The notes under the pieces: model-generated | Seen by the model: only the letters and a program-made list of their open reading frames with translations | Told to the model about the DNA's origin: nothing | The model's database searches: none | NCBI GenBank assembly: GCA_951802195.1 | Contig: OX637638.1 | Coordinates: 186,001-250,000, forward strand | Reading direction: 5' to 3' | Source of the DNA: Tausonia pullulans | Lineage: Eukaryota; Basidiomycota; Tremellomycetes; Cystofilobasidiales; Mrakiaceae | DNA: 64,000 bases | Program-made: the position numbers and the translations under genes | Shown here: piece by piece, positions 44,401 to 56,289 of the stretch | Numbering within the stretch: position 1 is the stretch's first letter | How the letters are laid out: every line of letters begins with the position of its first letter

Positions 44401-45298
44401 TCTAGCCGAGTGACAGGTGAGATATGCAATGACAACGCACAGAGATGAGGCTCGTCGTCTTTCCAGTCCCGGCAAAGGCGCGCACCTGGAGAGAGAGAAA
44501 AAATCGTCAGCAATATGGAGGATCGCATACCCGCTGAATCGCGAGACGGCTCACCTGCGTCAGGCCCGGCTCAATCGGCGACTCTGCGACAGCGACCTGC
44601 TCCCTCGTCGGCGTCTTCACTGATAGAACATTGGTCTGCGGGTACGCCGATGGCGTGAGGAGGCCCAACAGCATCCTTTCAAGAGTCGACCGGAGCGCGC
44701 GAGCGTTCGGCTGGAGCAAATCGCCGGCGCGCTCAGCTTCCATCCAGCGCAGATCAAGTACAATGAGCGTAATGAAGAGGAGCTGGAGAATATTGTCCCA
44801 CTCAGTCGGACGCAGCCCGTCACGGACGCCTAGAAGTGTCCAGAGGACGCCGTCAAACGAGGGTTGGAGGGAAACTTGACCCTCAAGGAGGCTCGCGGCC
44901 GTAGCCATCCACCGGTCGCGCTTCTCGGGCTGATAGGAGCGCGAGGAGAAATGCGCCGCTGAGAGAAGATCGTGGGTCCACCCCTGCGCGTTTGGCACAA
45001 GGCCAAGTCTGGCGAGCGTCTCGTCGTGGAGGATTTCGTAGTCGGCATCGGCTTCCGTGTAAGTCGGCGAGAGCACCGGTGTGAAAGGGTGTTGGGAGGT
45101 GTAGGGTATGAAGTCGCCCTTGGGTGGCAGGCCTTGCCTCATTCTTTTGCGGCCCTCAATCGAGACTGGTGGAGCTGATGGCAAGACCGGATCTTTCCCC
45201 TTGGCGCGCCGCGGACTGTTGCGCTGGAACAGGGCCGCCCGTGCTCCGGCTAGTTCGAAGTAGGTGGGCGACCAGTCGAGCACACGATGGGAGGACAT
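41412..45298 (-). CDS. FBH1: UvrD-type (SF1) DNA helicase, FBH1-like
   Basis: Reads leftward from ATG 45298 (MSSHRVLDWSPTYFELAGAR) to TGA 41412-41414 in many exons, roughly 1,000 residues. SF1 helicase motifs appear in order: Walker A VRAFAGTGKTTSL, motif Ia region VLYVCFNRRLREEM, Walker B DVILVDEVQDMSPADLD, motif III VVLVGDQHQAIYGFKGG, LTNSFRFGASIANVAN, and motif VI LNLIYVALTRAETQLIL. The set best fits FBH1, an anti-recombinase helicase acting on stalled forks and Rad51 filaments. I do not see an F-box in the N-terminal 270 residues. A C-terminal extension carries CRLC and CLAC pairs, possibly a zinc ribbon, then a Lys/Glu-rich helix. Family is sure at SF1/UvrD level; FBH1 orthology is likely. 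Confidence 0.85.
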
Positions 45299-46324
45299 GC
45301 TGTAGGAGCGAATGAGGAATGGATGCCACAACGGGAGAGTTTCGAGGGTGAGAAGGCGGCGGAGGAAGTGGCTGTCGGGCAGCGCCGTGCGCCGAACAGA
45401 TGGTCGGGGACAGACGCTCGCGGAACAGGCTCGATGGGCAGTTGCGACGGGAAGTCAAAGAGGGGTAGAGAAAGGGGTAGAGATCTGGAGATTCAGCAGA
45501 ACTTGTTTCAGCGGTCAAATGCCCACACGCGGGTCGTAACCCGATCTATTGATCTGACGGGAACGACGACCGCTGTTGGCCCATAGACGACGCAGGCGAG
45601 TCCGATTGTCAAATCGACACAGCGACCCTCCATCGCTGAACATCCAGAATCTCAAGATCGATAATATCTGTCGTCTTCTTCCCACGTTGGGGAAGCACAT
45701 GACGGCACGCGCCAAGCCATGTGGCCCTCTATTCTTTGAGGGTCAAGCTCGCGCCCTAATGAATCTGCCTAGAGGTAATCTAAGACACTCACAAACAGGT
45801 ACTATGAGAGATACGTGAAAAACTGGACGTGGACGACTGCACTGCTAAGGAAAACGGAGGTCGTCAACCGCGACGCGTCCTGCGCCAGCCCCGACAGCTG
45901 CAACTCTGCCTGCCTCCTTAGCTGTGATGATAACTCACCCGCAGTGAGACAGTTAAAAGAGAGGCGAGAGTTGGCCAAAAGAGGGGTGAGAGTTGGCCAA
46001 AGATTCAGTCGGCGGTCGGATCGAGGGTCACGTCACGTTGTGGTTGAGCGGCTGTTTGAGGCCGACTCAAGACGCGTCGTCGCGTCGGCTTTCTTTTAGC
46101 CAGTCGGGAAGCCACCTTCGGCCTTGCTTCGACCTTCTCGCGCTACAAGTGCCCTGTCGCGCAAGGAAAGCAAACGGCGAACACAAACATTGAACGTGCG
46201 GCAAATTTATCTTTCCCTTGAACCCGCTCTGAGATCCGTTTTCCAACAACATCGCCCGTGTGATGCTATTTCTCTTTCGATGCCACAACTGCGTCCTTTT
46301 CCTCGTTCATACATGCGATTCTTA
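45299..46324. promoter_or_regulatory. FBH1 upstream region with ACGCGT and TTGGCCAA motifs
   Basis: ACGCGT (MCB core) lies at 45873-45878 and 46072-46077. GAGAGTTGGCCAAA is repeated at 45966-45979 and 45988-46001, 22 bp apart and each containing the palindrome TTGGCCAA. The region sits between the FBH1-like start and the EFM4 stop. G1/S control of a repair helicase would fit, but this is inference. Confidence 0.35.
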
Positions 46325-47726
46325 TCATACCGACTTCTTCCGGAACGCAACTGTGCAGACCGTCGACCCCTTGGAACCTCCGAACGAGAACGTCGGGTGC
46401 TGGACCCTTGAGCTGGGACGATGGTGAGAGCACGCCTCGTCAGCGGTCCGACGCACTCTCTCTCATCGGGAGATGGCAATGGTAGACGACTCACTGGTAT
46501 TCGAAGCCTGTTCATGAAGCGCCCGTCAGGGGACGCGGTTAGATTACGACTCGAGAGGGGAACAAGGAAGGGCGACTGACCGAGCTTGGGGTCGCTAAAC
46601 CTCGTCTTGACCTCTTCCTCGGTAAAGTTGCAAGCTGGCTCGAGTATTATCAGTGTGTTTTCTGACAGATGAAAGCCTAAGAAACTGACAGGTGATAAGG
46701 AAGAAGCCGCCTGGCGTGACCAGGCGGGCAACGCGCTCCGGGTAGAGTGCTGCTGGGGTGAGGTTCGTTGGCGGCACTGCCTGGGAGGAGAGAGCGAGGG
46801 CGTCATATGTTCCTGTGAGTGATTGAAGCAGAGTATCAGCCAGCGAGTCAAGAGAAGAGAGACTACTGAATATAACGGGTGAAACGCACCCTTGTCGGTG
46901 CTGGCCGAGAACGAGGGAGTGCCGCACGCGGCAACATTGTTAGTCCTTGTCCTTGCCTGGAGGGGCAAGAGGAAACGCTCACACAAGGTCCCAGGGTCCA
47001 CCAGGAAGGTCGTCACCGACCAAAATGTCCCCCTGCTCGAACCTGACGTCCCCCTCGCTTCCCTCGCCGGCCTCCTCGTCGTCCTCATCCTCGCTGGCCT
47101 CGCTGTCCGTGCGCGCCTCACCGCTCGCGCGCGCCTTGCCTATCATCTTTGCCAGTTCGACACTACTCTGGCTGTAGTCAACACCGAGGAGGATCGAGCC
47201 CTTGTAGCCGCCGCGGGCTGACGCGAGGAGGAAGAGGAAGTGGCCGTTACCGCATCCGAGGTCGAGGATCGATGGCGACGACGATGGCGGACAATGCTCC
47301 TGCGTCCAGGCAACCATCTTTTTGGCAGACTGCTTGCCAAACCTGGTGTCCATGTCCATGTCTGAATTTTAGCCGCTGGCGCCGAGGAGAAACACAACCC
47401 AGAAAGAAAAGGCTGTTGGCCGAACGCGTCTAGCCTGGGCGAACTTACCAGACCTCGCCCTCCTCCCCGAGGTCCTTGAACGTCGAGACCTCTCGCCTGA
47501 AGCATAAGACAAACATCAGCGAGGCCAATCACCGAGTTTTAAACCGAAGAAGTCGTCTCCCCACTCGTAGACTTCGTCCCAGCTGTACAATAAAAGAAGG
47601 GAGACGCGCCGTCGGGCGACCTTCAGCTCTCAAGCGACGCGACTTTGGAGGAAGACTGGAAACAAGTCTAAGAACGCACTGCTCCTTGGTACCCAGTTTG
47701 GATGCAGGAAGCTCTTCAACGCTCAT
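46325..47726 (-). CDS. EFM4: Protein-lysine N-methyltransferase Efm4 (METTL10 type)
   Basis: Reads leftward from ATG 47726 to TGA 46325-46327. Junctions give MSVEELPASKLGTKE-HWDEVYE-REVSTFKDLGEEGEVW-FGKQSAKKMV, the conserved N-terminus. Motif I is SILDLGCGNGHFLFLLA, followed by LLGVDYSQSSVELAKMI. After an acidic insert comes VRFEQGDIL, then DLVTDKGTYDAL, TPGGFFLITSCNFTEEEVK, GFEYHSRVQHPTFSFGGSKG and VCTVAFRKKSV. This is the seven-beta-strand methyltransferase family that methylates elongation factor eEF1A. Three exons are tiny: 47565-47582 (18 nt), 46890-46900 (11 nt) and 46495-46507 (13 nt). All have AG/GT flanks and keep the family sequence. Confidence 0.9.
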
Positions 47727-48786
47727 GTCAGGATATGAAAATGGTGGATGCCAGGAGGACACCAGCGTCAGGCTCTCCCACCCTCTCCTGTCTTGCCCGT
47801 CCCCAGCCTGTCCTATCTGCGCCCGGACCTCGGTCAACCGAATCACTCGAACCTGTCTTCCTGCTCTCTGTTCCTTTCAATCGCTCAGGCGATCTCTGAT
47901 GCTGTTGCACATTTTCGTTCGCGCTGTGCCAAGGTTAAGTGAGATAAATGAGCCCCTACATCAGGCTGCAAGTGATATCTCTAGGAGCGTACATGTGATT
48001 CTTCGGAGCAAGCAAACAAGACTGACCTCACCCCAGACAAAGGCAAATCCCTCAAATAGAGATGGCGCCTTAGCCCGAAGCTCCAGCTCCGAGTCATTAC
48101 TGTTGTTCCAGGTGCCTGACCAGTGTGATGGCTTGGCTCTCAGATCCAGCGATTGCTCCCATTCTTGACAATTGCACTTGCTATAATCCGAAGATATTTT
48201 TTATGGATCTTTTCACTTCATTTGTCGTGCGGTTTATTGGGCTCCAGTAGAGTGAAATTGAGACACGTAGCGCCTGGGAGAAAAGGTCACAAATCAGTAT
48301 CTGACGTTTTAACTCTCACAGCACGTATAGTTGATCCAGCCATCTTGCGATATAAAGATCCCGGCGAGCGAGAAGCGAGTGGAAAACAGCAAGCACCACG
48401 TGGATCAGACTCTATGCGCGCTTAAAACTTGTCAGCAACCGGCCCAGCTCGCCGGTGACGCCAAAGAGGATCCATTGAGGATCTTGCGGGCCTAGGAAAT
48501 GACTCTCTTGCAGGAGTGACTCGGTGACCAATATTACTGTGCAAGTGAAAGATGCGACTCACGCGACTTGCGGTCGAACCGCGCTTGGCTGCTGTTTTCG
48601 AGGACATCGAACAAGACGCGAGCCCATCATCTCCTCCAAACCACTACCTACCATTCTCGCTCCTTCTCTCACGATCTCATGCAGTCCGTTCTTGAGTTAT
48701 CCAGACTCCCTGGTTCCGAAGAACTTATATCTGCCTCGGTAAAGTGAATACACACACTTGTCGAAGAGGTCAGTTTCCTATCTGAC
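47727..48786. promoter_or_regulatory. Divergent promoter between EFM4 and the ABC transporter
   Basis: About 1 kb between opposite-strand starts. A TATAAA occurs at 48351-48356, about 430 bp upstream of the transporter ATG. No RNA gene or conserved exon was seen. Confidence 0.4.
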
Positions 48787-51700
48787 ATGGACGGCTCGGT
48801 TGGCCTCCTCTCCATTAGACATAAACACCACTCAGTCCCGCCCTACAGGGACCTCAGGACGACTCCGCTCTACTTCGCCCTCGTCTCGATCGTCTTCTTC
48901 GTCCTTCCGCCCGTGGTCCGCAACGCCCGACGGATCGTCGCGTCTTACCTTGCCCGTCGTCGAGCCCATTCTCGCCAGCCGCTCGCCCTCAATGAGGAGG
49001 ATGATGAACTCGGAGAAGAGGAAGAGGAGGTCGTACTCGTCTCTCCTCCAACCGCCCCGCCCCGTATCGCCCATGCCTCGCTCGGCTTTAGCGCCGACCT
49101 TCGCCGGCACATTGAGGCCTGCGGCGGATCCTATGTCTTCGTCCTCAACATGATCCGATTCATCGCCTGCTTCGTCCTTCTGGTGCTAACCATTTTATCT
49201 GCCGAGAGGAGCCTCGAAGACAGCAGCCCTGACCCGGCGGCGGATGGGGCGAGCGTCGTCGAAATCCTCAAGAAGGGCTGGAAGAAAGGCCGCAAGGGCA
49301 AGAAGCAGCAACGCCAGCGCGAGGAGTTTGGCCGCGAGGAGTGGGTTGAGATCGCCCAGTGTGTCTGCTTCGTGAGTCTTTGTTGACTGAGAGAGAGAAA
49401 AAGAGTTTGGGTCCCGTCGCGCTGTTATGGACTCGCACAGGTTCTCGTGCTACTTCGGCCAAAGCCGCATGCTGACCTGCCCCTTGTTCGTCCAGCTATA
49501 TGCCACCTGCTTGTCGCTCGCCACTCTCGTGTACACCAAGACCAAAGCTCTTCGGTTGGTCTGCCCGATCTGACTAGCAAGGCATTTGAAATTTCTTGCT
49601 CATTCGACTTGAACCCTTCAGCAAGATGAAACTCCACCTCAGCGCCATCCTACTCTCCTCGTTCGCGATCTACGCCTATCGGAACCTCATCCCACTTGCG
49701 ACGTTCCACGGCAAACCACTTGATCTCCACCGTAAGGGCGAGTCGGGATGGTCGAGCCTCATCTGGTGGAGGATCGGCTGCCTCGCACTCGCAGGTATCG
49801 TTGTACCGGCTGTGATGCCGCGCGAGTACATTCCGGTCGATCCCCAGGTGAGAAGGGCAGGGGACCGACCTAAATATCGCGTTTATCGCAAGCGAATTGC
49901 TAATAATTTATTTTATTTTCCTGCACCAGAACCCGGTCACGCCCATCCCCGAGCAAACGGCCTCTTGGGTCTCTCTCATCTTCTACACCCACCTCAACCC
50001 GCTCATTGTCGCCGCTTGGAAAGTCCCCTCGCTTCCAGCCTCGTCTCTGCCGCCGGTCGCGGACTATGACCGGGCTGAATATCTCAACAAAAAGAACATG
50101 CACCAACTCGACCCGTTCGAGCTGCCGGATCGCAAGGAGTCGCGTCACATTTTTTGGAGCATCGTCATCATGTTCAAGGGGCAGATCGCTAAGCTGGTCT
50201 TCCTGCTTGTTATCAAGGTATTTAACTCTACTTTCTGACCGACTTGAGAGACGCGCACTCTGACCTTCCATTGTTGCCGGCTACCACTCCAGAATCTCGC
50301 GGACTTTATTCGCCCACTTGCGATTCAGCAGCTTCTCAGGTGGGGTTTACTTCTACGTCACAGCTCCGAAGGGATATACACACTGACGATTGTTGGACGA
50401 TAGCTACCTTGAGGATGCCGATTCGTCGGAGGTCCGGCCGCTTACGTGGATCCTGCTTCTCTTCTTTGGACCGCTCGTCAGCTCGCTCACCTGGCAGTTC
50501 TGTTAGTCCCTGGACCAAACGGTCTGAATTGTCTTTCCTGACCGTCGCTCATTGGTCGCACAGACATCTATACCACGGCGCGTCTCTTTGTCCGGAACGA
50601 GAGTCTTCTCTCTCAGCTCATCCTCAAGCACGCTCTCCGCCTCCGCTTCGTCGGTGCGCCTGAATCCAAGGCTGGCGACGGTTCGACCCGGGGTCCTTCT
50701 GGCGTCACGACTCCCGTGCCGGCGCTCGCAGCCGACGGGGCCGGGGTCGACGGGGCCGGGGTCGATGTGGCCGGGATCGATGTTGCGACCGGAATCGATG
50801 GGTCGGATTCTGCCTCGGCCACGAACAAGACACCTGTCAAGTGTGGTGAGGATGACGCCGGCGAGACCAAAAAGACGGAGAACCTCACGGGACGCATTAA
50901 CTCGCTTATCGGCTCAGAGTGAGCTTTTAGCCTCTTTGCTTCTTTACTTGTGATGTGTCGCCGCATGAGGACTTCTACCTGACGCTATCCGAATCCGCCT
51001 GTCCAGTCTCGAGGCCATCTTCGAGGCGCGGGACATCCTCGTTCCCCTCCTCTACGGCCCGATGCAGATTGTCCTCGCCATCATTTTCCTCTACCGTATC
51101 CTCGACTGGTCGGCGCTAGTTGGATTCGCAGTGCTCTGCTGCCTCATTCCGGGCCCTGGCTATATTGTCAAAATGATAAACGACGTCCTCCAGGCCCAGA
51201 CCGCCAAGGTTCGTCCCCGCTCACCCTCACCCACTCTTCTAGAGTCCCAGTCGCTGACCTGCTTCTCGCTGTCTAGGGAGACGCCCGTATTGAAACGATC
51301 ACGGAGATCATGTCATCAGTTCGGATGGTTAAAATGTTCGCCTGGGAGAACAAGGTCTCTGAGCGGATCTCCAATACCCGCGAGGCTGAGCTCAAGCTCA
51401 TCGCCAAGAAAAACATCATTGAAATCCTCAATAACAGCGCCAAGTGCGTGTTCTATCCTCGTCGTTGACCAGATTTCGCATGCCTGACACGCCACGGCCA
51501 TGTTCTGCAGCTTCATGATCCCTCTCGTCACCATGGTCATCTCTTTCGCGAGCTACACACTCATTCAGAAGAAGCCACTCTCCGCCGCCACGATTTTCAG
51601 CGCCATCACCGTCTTCGACATGATCACCACAATTATCTTCTGGATGGTGAGCGTGTTGTCATCCTGCGTGGGAGGATGGATCGGTCCCTCTGAAACGCTC

Positions 51701-54700
51701 TCGCTCCTCAGGTCTACGAGATCAGCTCTTCAATCTCCGGCAAGATCTCACTTGACAGGCTCAACGGCTTTCTCCACGACGTACGCTACCGATTCTCCCA
51801 CATCTAAAAGCCCCCTGTTGACCTCCCTTTGACTACAGAGTGAGCTTCTTGATGCGTTTGAGCCGTCCCCATCCACTGTTCTTCCGTCCTCCGCCTCCTC
51901 GTCAACCTCGGCCTCTTCTGTCACCGCTATTGCCAACTCGGCCGCCAAGGACGACGAGGCGAGCTTCATCGGCTTCAAGAACAATGCCACGTTTGCCTGG
52001 CTTCGCGAGTACGGCGAGCCGGACCCGATGATCCGCAACTTCCGCCTCCGGCTCAGCATAGAATTCAGGAGAGGCGAGATCAACATCATCAGCGGACCCA
52101 CGGGCGCGGGAAAGTCAAGCATTCTCTCGGCCCTTCTGGTGCGTCTCCTTAGGTTGCGTTCACTGTCAGGTCAATTGATGTGTGTCTCGTTCGTTCTTGC
52201 AGGGCGAAATGCACTACGAGCCGTCTGAGAACTCAAACTTCAACCTTCCTCGTGCTGGCGGTGTTGCCTACGTGCCGCAGGAACCTTGGCTTCTCAAGTG
52301 AGTCTAACCCTGGACTCTTCGATTTCCCCGCTGTGATTGACGGCAAGTTTCTTCAAACAGCGCTAGCATCGTGAATGTTGCTCAACATCAACCCGATCTA
52401 GCATGTCCCTCTAACGCCTCTTCCGCTCTTTTAGCGGGACAACATTATCTTGAATAACTCTTACGACCAGGAGCGCTTTGAGAAGGTGCGATCACTGTCT
52501 CCACTCACAGTCTCCGGACGCTAACTCACAATTTCGCGTTCACAGGTCATCTCTCTCTGCAGCCTCACCCGCGACCTCCAGATATTCGCTGCCGGCGAGC
52601 AGACGGAGGTTGGAGAGAAGGGAGTCACGCTTAGTGGTGCTTGAATATTTTTTCTGACCCTATTTGAGTTGGTCTTTGACTGACGAGCGTTTTCTTGCGC
52701 TCTCGACTCAGGTGGTCAGAAAGCTAGAGTCACTCTCGCTAGGGCCATCTACTCCTCGGCCGAGGTACAGTCTCGCCATCGCTTTCTCCCTAGCAAATCT
52801 ACAGCTGACCTCAATGACTGGAAACGCAGATTCTTCTATTGGACGATGTTCTCTCTGCGCTCGACGCGCAAACCGCCAAGTGGATCGTCCACAAATGCCT
52901 CCGCTCCAACCTTGTCCAGGGTCGGACCGTCATCCTCGCAACGCATCACATTTCGCTTGTCCTTCCGATTGCAAGCTATATCGTCCACCTTTCCTCCTCG
53001 GGTGTGATTAAGTCTCATGGTCCCGTCGAGCGTGCTGTCAGCCAGGACAAATCGCTTCAGCGCGAGATAGAGGAGGATAAAAAGGAGGACACAAACCGGA
53101 TTGACGAGGGCCCGGAGAAGCCTGTGGCTGACGCGCTCGTTCAGGAGGAGGAGAAAAGCGAGGGCGCAGTCGCCTGGTCGTCTTACCGGACTTGGATTGA
53201 CGGCCTTGGGTTTATATCGAGCGTCTCTTTTTCTGAATGGTATCGTTCACTGACGATGGCTCTTTCGGCAGCTGGGGCACACTCATCACTTTTCTTGTTG
53301 CCGTAGTTGTCGCTGAGGCTACTCAGTCCGCAACGACTTTCTGGCTCGGTGTTTGGAGCGAGCAGGTACGGTGTCTCAAGCTCTTTTGCTTGTCTTGTCT
53401 TTAACAATTAGTCTGAACTCCTCGGTGACAACAGTACACGAGTCACGATGACCCCTCCGAAGTTTCCGTCCCCTTCTATCTTGGCATCTACGCTGCTCTC
53501 ATCGCCGCTTATGCCGTGGTCTACACCATGGGCATGGCCGTGTACTGGCTCGGTTGCGTCCGCGCCGGCCGAAATCTCCATGAGCGGCTCGTCAAGTCGG
53601 TTCTCAACTCGACGTCGCGGTGGCTCGACCAGACGCCTGTCGGGCGGATCATCGCCCGCTTCTCTAAGGACTTCCGCGCCACCGACGGCGTCATCCCCAT
53701 GCTCTTCAGCAATTTTACGCAGGTGACCTTCATCCTTCTCATCAAAGGGATCTCGGTTATTGTCATTCTCCCTCTTTTCTCGATCCCTGCGCTAGTCCTC
53801 GGTGAGTGCAGATGCTAGATTAAAGTTTAGATGCGGCTGTATCTAACCAAATCCTACAATATTTAGGTCTCGTTGGTCTCGTATTCGGTGAGTTTATCTC
53901 CTGAAAATTTGCTGCGGCTCCTCAGAGTGTTTCATGCTGATCGCTTCCTCGAGGGACCACCACAACAGGCCAAGCCTACCTCCACGCACAGCTTGCTGTC
54001 AAGCGAGAAATGTCGAACAGCAAGTCGCCACTCTTCAACCATCTCAACGGATCCATCAATGGCGCCGTTTCGTTCGTGCTCAGATTACGCTCTAATACCC
54101 TCTGTGTTCTGGGACTGATAAACTTTCTTTCCAGCATCCGCGCCTACGGGATCCAGGACTGGGTCACCAAGCGGACTTGCGAGAAGGTCGACACAGTGCG
54201 TTCTTCTCAATCACTAGGGCACAACCAGCTCGTAAGCTAAGGCTGATCGGTTTCTCCTGGAACTCGTCGGGACACAGTGGGTTCGGCCGACGGTCGTCTT
54301 CTACGGTGCGTTTCGTGTGTTCAGACCTTGCTGCAGCGGGCTGCGACTGATCTTGGCTTGCCCCCTTCTTAGACCTCAACAGATGGATCACCGTCATTAT
54401 GGAGAGCCTTGCCTGGATGTTCACAGCGGCTACCGCCTACTACCTTGTCTACGGCCCTCGCCGGACCGCAGGTCTCACCGGCTGGCTCCTCGAGATGGCC
54501 GCTGTGTTCTCCTCCAATGTTATTTGGTGAGTCCGCACCTGATTTCTGGCTACTACGATTGTCTCCGAGCAACAACTGAATATAAAACTCTCCGTGTTCA
54601 CCTGTCTCAGGTGGGTCCGCATTGGAAACATGTTCGCCGTCGAGAGCAACTCGCTCGAGCGCATCGTCGACTACTTCTCGGACAAGATCCCTCAAGAGGT

Positions 54701-56025
54701 CCCCTCGACGAAAGCCAGAGAGCCTCCTGCTTCTTGGCCGACGTCTGGTTCGCTTGTTGTCGAGGACTTCACCGCGAGGTACTCCGAGTCCGGACCGGCC
54801 GTCCTCGACGGCCTGAACTTCTCCATCAAGTCCGGCGAGAAGATCGGTATCGTTGGACGCACTGGAGGTTCGTCTCCGGCCTTTCTTCTGGCGGGCTGGG
54901 TATCTTATTTTGACGAGTCTTTCTTCCAGCTGGCAAGAGCTCGCTCGCGGTCGCTCTGCTTCGTATGATCCCAACGCAGGGCAAGGTCTTCATTGACGGC
55001 ATTGACACCAGCACGATCAACTTGCAGGCCCTCCGAAGCGCCATCACCATCGTGAGTCACAGCCGGAGAACTGCAGCTGACAAATCTGATCGACAATTCG
55101 CTGTGCCCATTTTTCCAGATCCCGCAAGACCCGTGAGTTCCTCGCCGCTCATCTTGGGTGATACGGCCGTCTGACTTAAGCTCTCATCTCACAGCATTCT
55201 CATCTCTGGCGACGTCCGTAGCAATATCGATCCTTTCGAGGAGAACGATGACGCTGTCCTGAATGACGCGTGGGTGTCACATCTCTCTTTGGTTCACCAT
55301 TTACGTTAGTTGAGACACTCCCTCTCTTTTATAGCCTCCACGCTTCTGGCCTGAGCAACATCCAAGGTGGCACCGACCATACCACGGCCCAGACTATCAC
55401 GCTCGACACCCTCGTCGTCACCGGAGGCTCCAACCTCAGCGCGGGCCAGCGGCAGGTCATCACGCTCGCTCGTGCCATTGTTCGACGGAGCTCGATCGTC
55501 ATCATGGATGAGGCGACCAGCAGCGTCGACTTTCAGACCGACGAGTGAGCTGTTAAATCCAACGGTTGCGAGTCACGGTCGGACTGATCCCTTCGTTCTG
55601 CAGTGTCATCCAGAAGGGCCTGAGACGGGAGCTCGCTGGCGTGACTGTTCTCACGATGTGCGTCTTCCGGTCTGCCAACTCCGGCCATACGCAGGAGCTG
55701 ACATGTTATCCTTCCTCTCAGTGCTCATCGCCTGAGGAGCATCATCGACTATGATGTGAGGGTCTAATAGTTTTCAAATCATCACAGAGCAGTATGATTG
55801 ATATTTCTCCCCATCATTCAGCGGGTACTCGTCCTCGGAGACGGCAAGATCGTCGCCTTCGACACCCCCCAAAATGTAGGTTTATCTTGTCACTCGCTCA
55901 AATGCTCCGCTGACATCTCCTTGTCTCATCTACAGCTCCTATGCGACCGAAACTCGTATTTCTCGACGCTCGTCGCGAGTTCTGGGGAGGAGGGGGCCCT
56001 TCGTATGGCTGCAGGCGCGCCCTAA
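48787..56025 (+). CDS. ABCC-family (MRP/Ycf1-type) ABC transporter, full length
   Basis: ATG 48787 to TAA 56023-56025 with more than 20 exons, roughly 1,500 residues. An N-terminal membrane region (TMD0-like) precedes two TMD-NBD halves. NBD1: Walker [37 protein letters not shown], signature [14 protein letters not shown], Walker [19 protein letters not shown]2: [83 protein letters not shown] motifs [12 protein letters not shown] and [10 protein letters not shown] are present. ABCC pumps export glutathione or organic-anion conjugates, often into the vacuole; the substrate is unknown. The 10-nt exon 52361-52370 supplies N-ASI before RDNIIL. A repeated [10 protein letters not shown] stretch (50734-50796) lies in a cytosolic linker. 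Confidence 0.93.
50734..50796 (+). repeat. In-frame 15-bp tandem repeats in the ABC transporter linker
   Basis: Units GACGGGGCCGGGGTC (twice), GATGTGGCCGGGATC and a longer GATGTTGCGACCGGAATC encode [15 protein letters not shown] and DVATGI. They lie in a hydrophilic segment between membrane blocks. Confidence 0.8.
52361..52370 (+). other. 10-nt microexon of the ABC transporter
   Basis: CGCTAGCATC sits between AAACAG and GTGAAT. It joins CTTCTCAA upstream and CGGGACAACATTATC downstream as LLNASIRDNIIL, the standard ABCC sequence after the Q-loop. Confidence 0.75.
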
Positions 56026-56289
56026 TCGTCACCTAGGGATGTCTTGGAACGCGATTCATATTTTAGATTTGGATCTCATGGAACCTTTCATTCTGACCTT
56101 GAAGAGAATGAGATCGTTGTTCCCTGGTAACCCCTTGGAGGACGTCGTACATACTTCGCTCGAGCCTGACAGAGCCGCGGACTCGTCTTGTCTCTCGTCG
56201 CCTCCTCACCTCGAACGACCAGCACCACCTGCCTGTCTCGGCCCCCATCTCCCCTCTCTCTCATCTCAACTTCCCTTTTCCTCGCTCAA

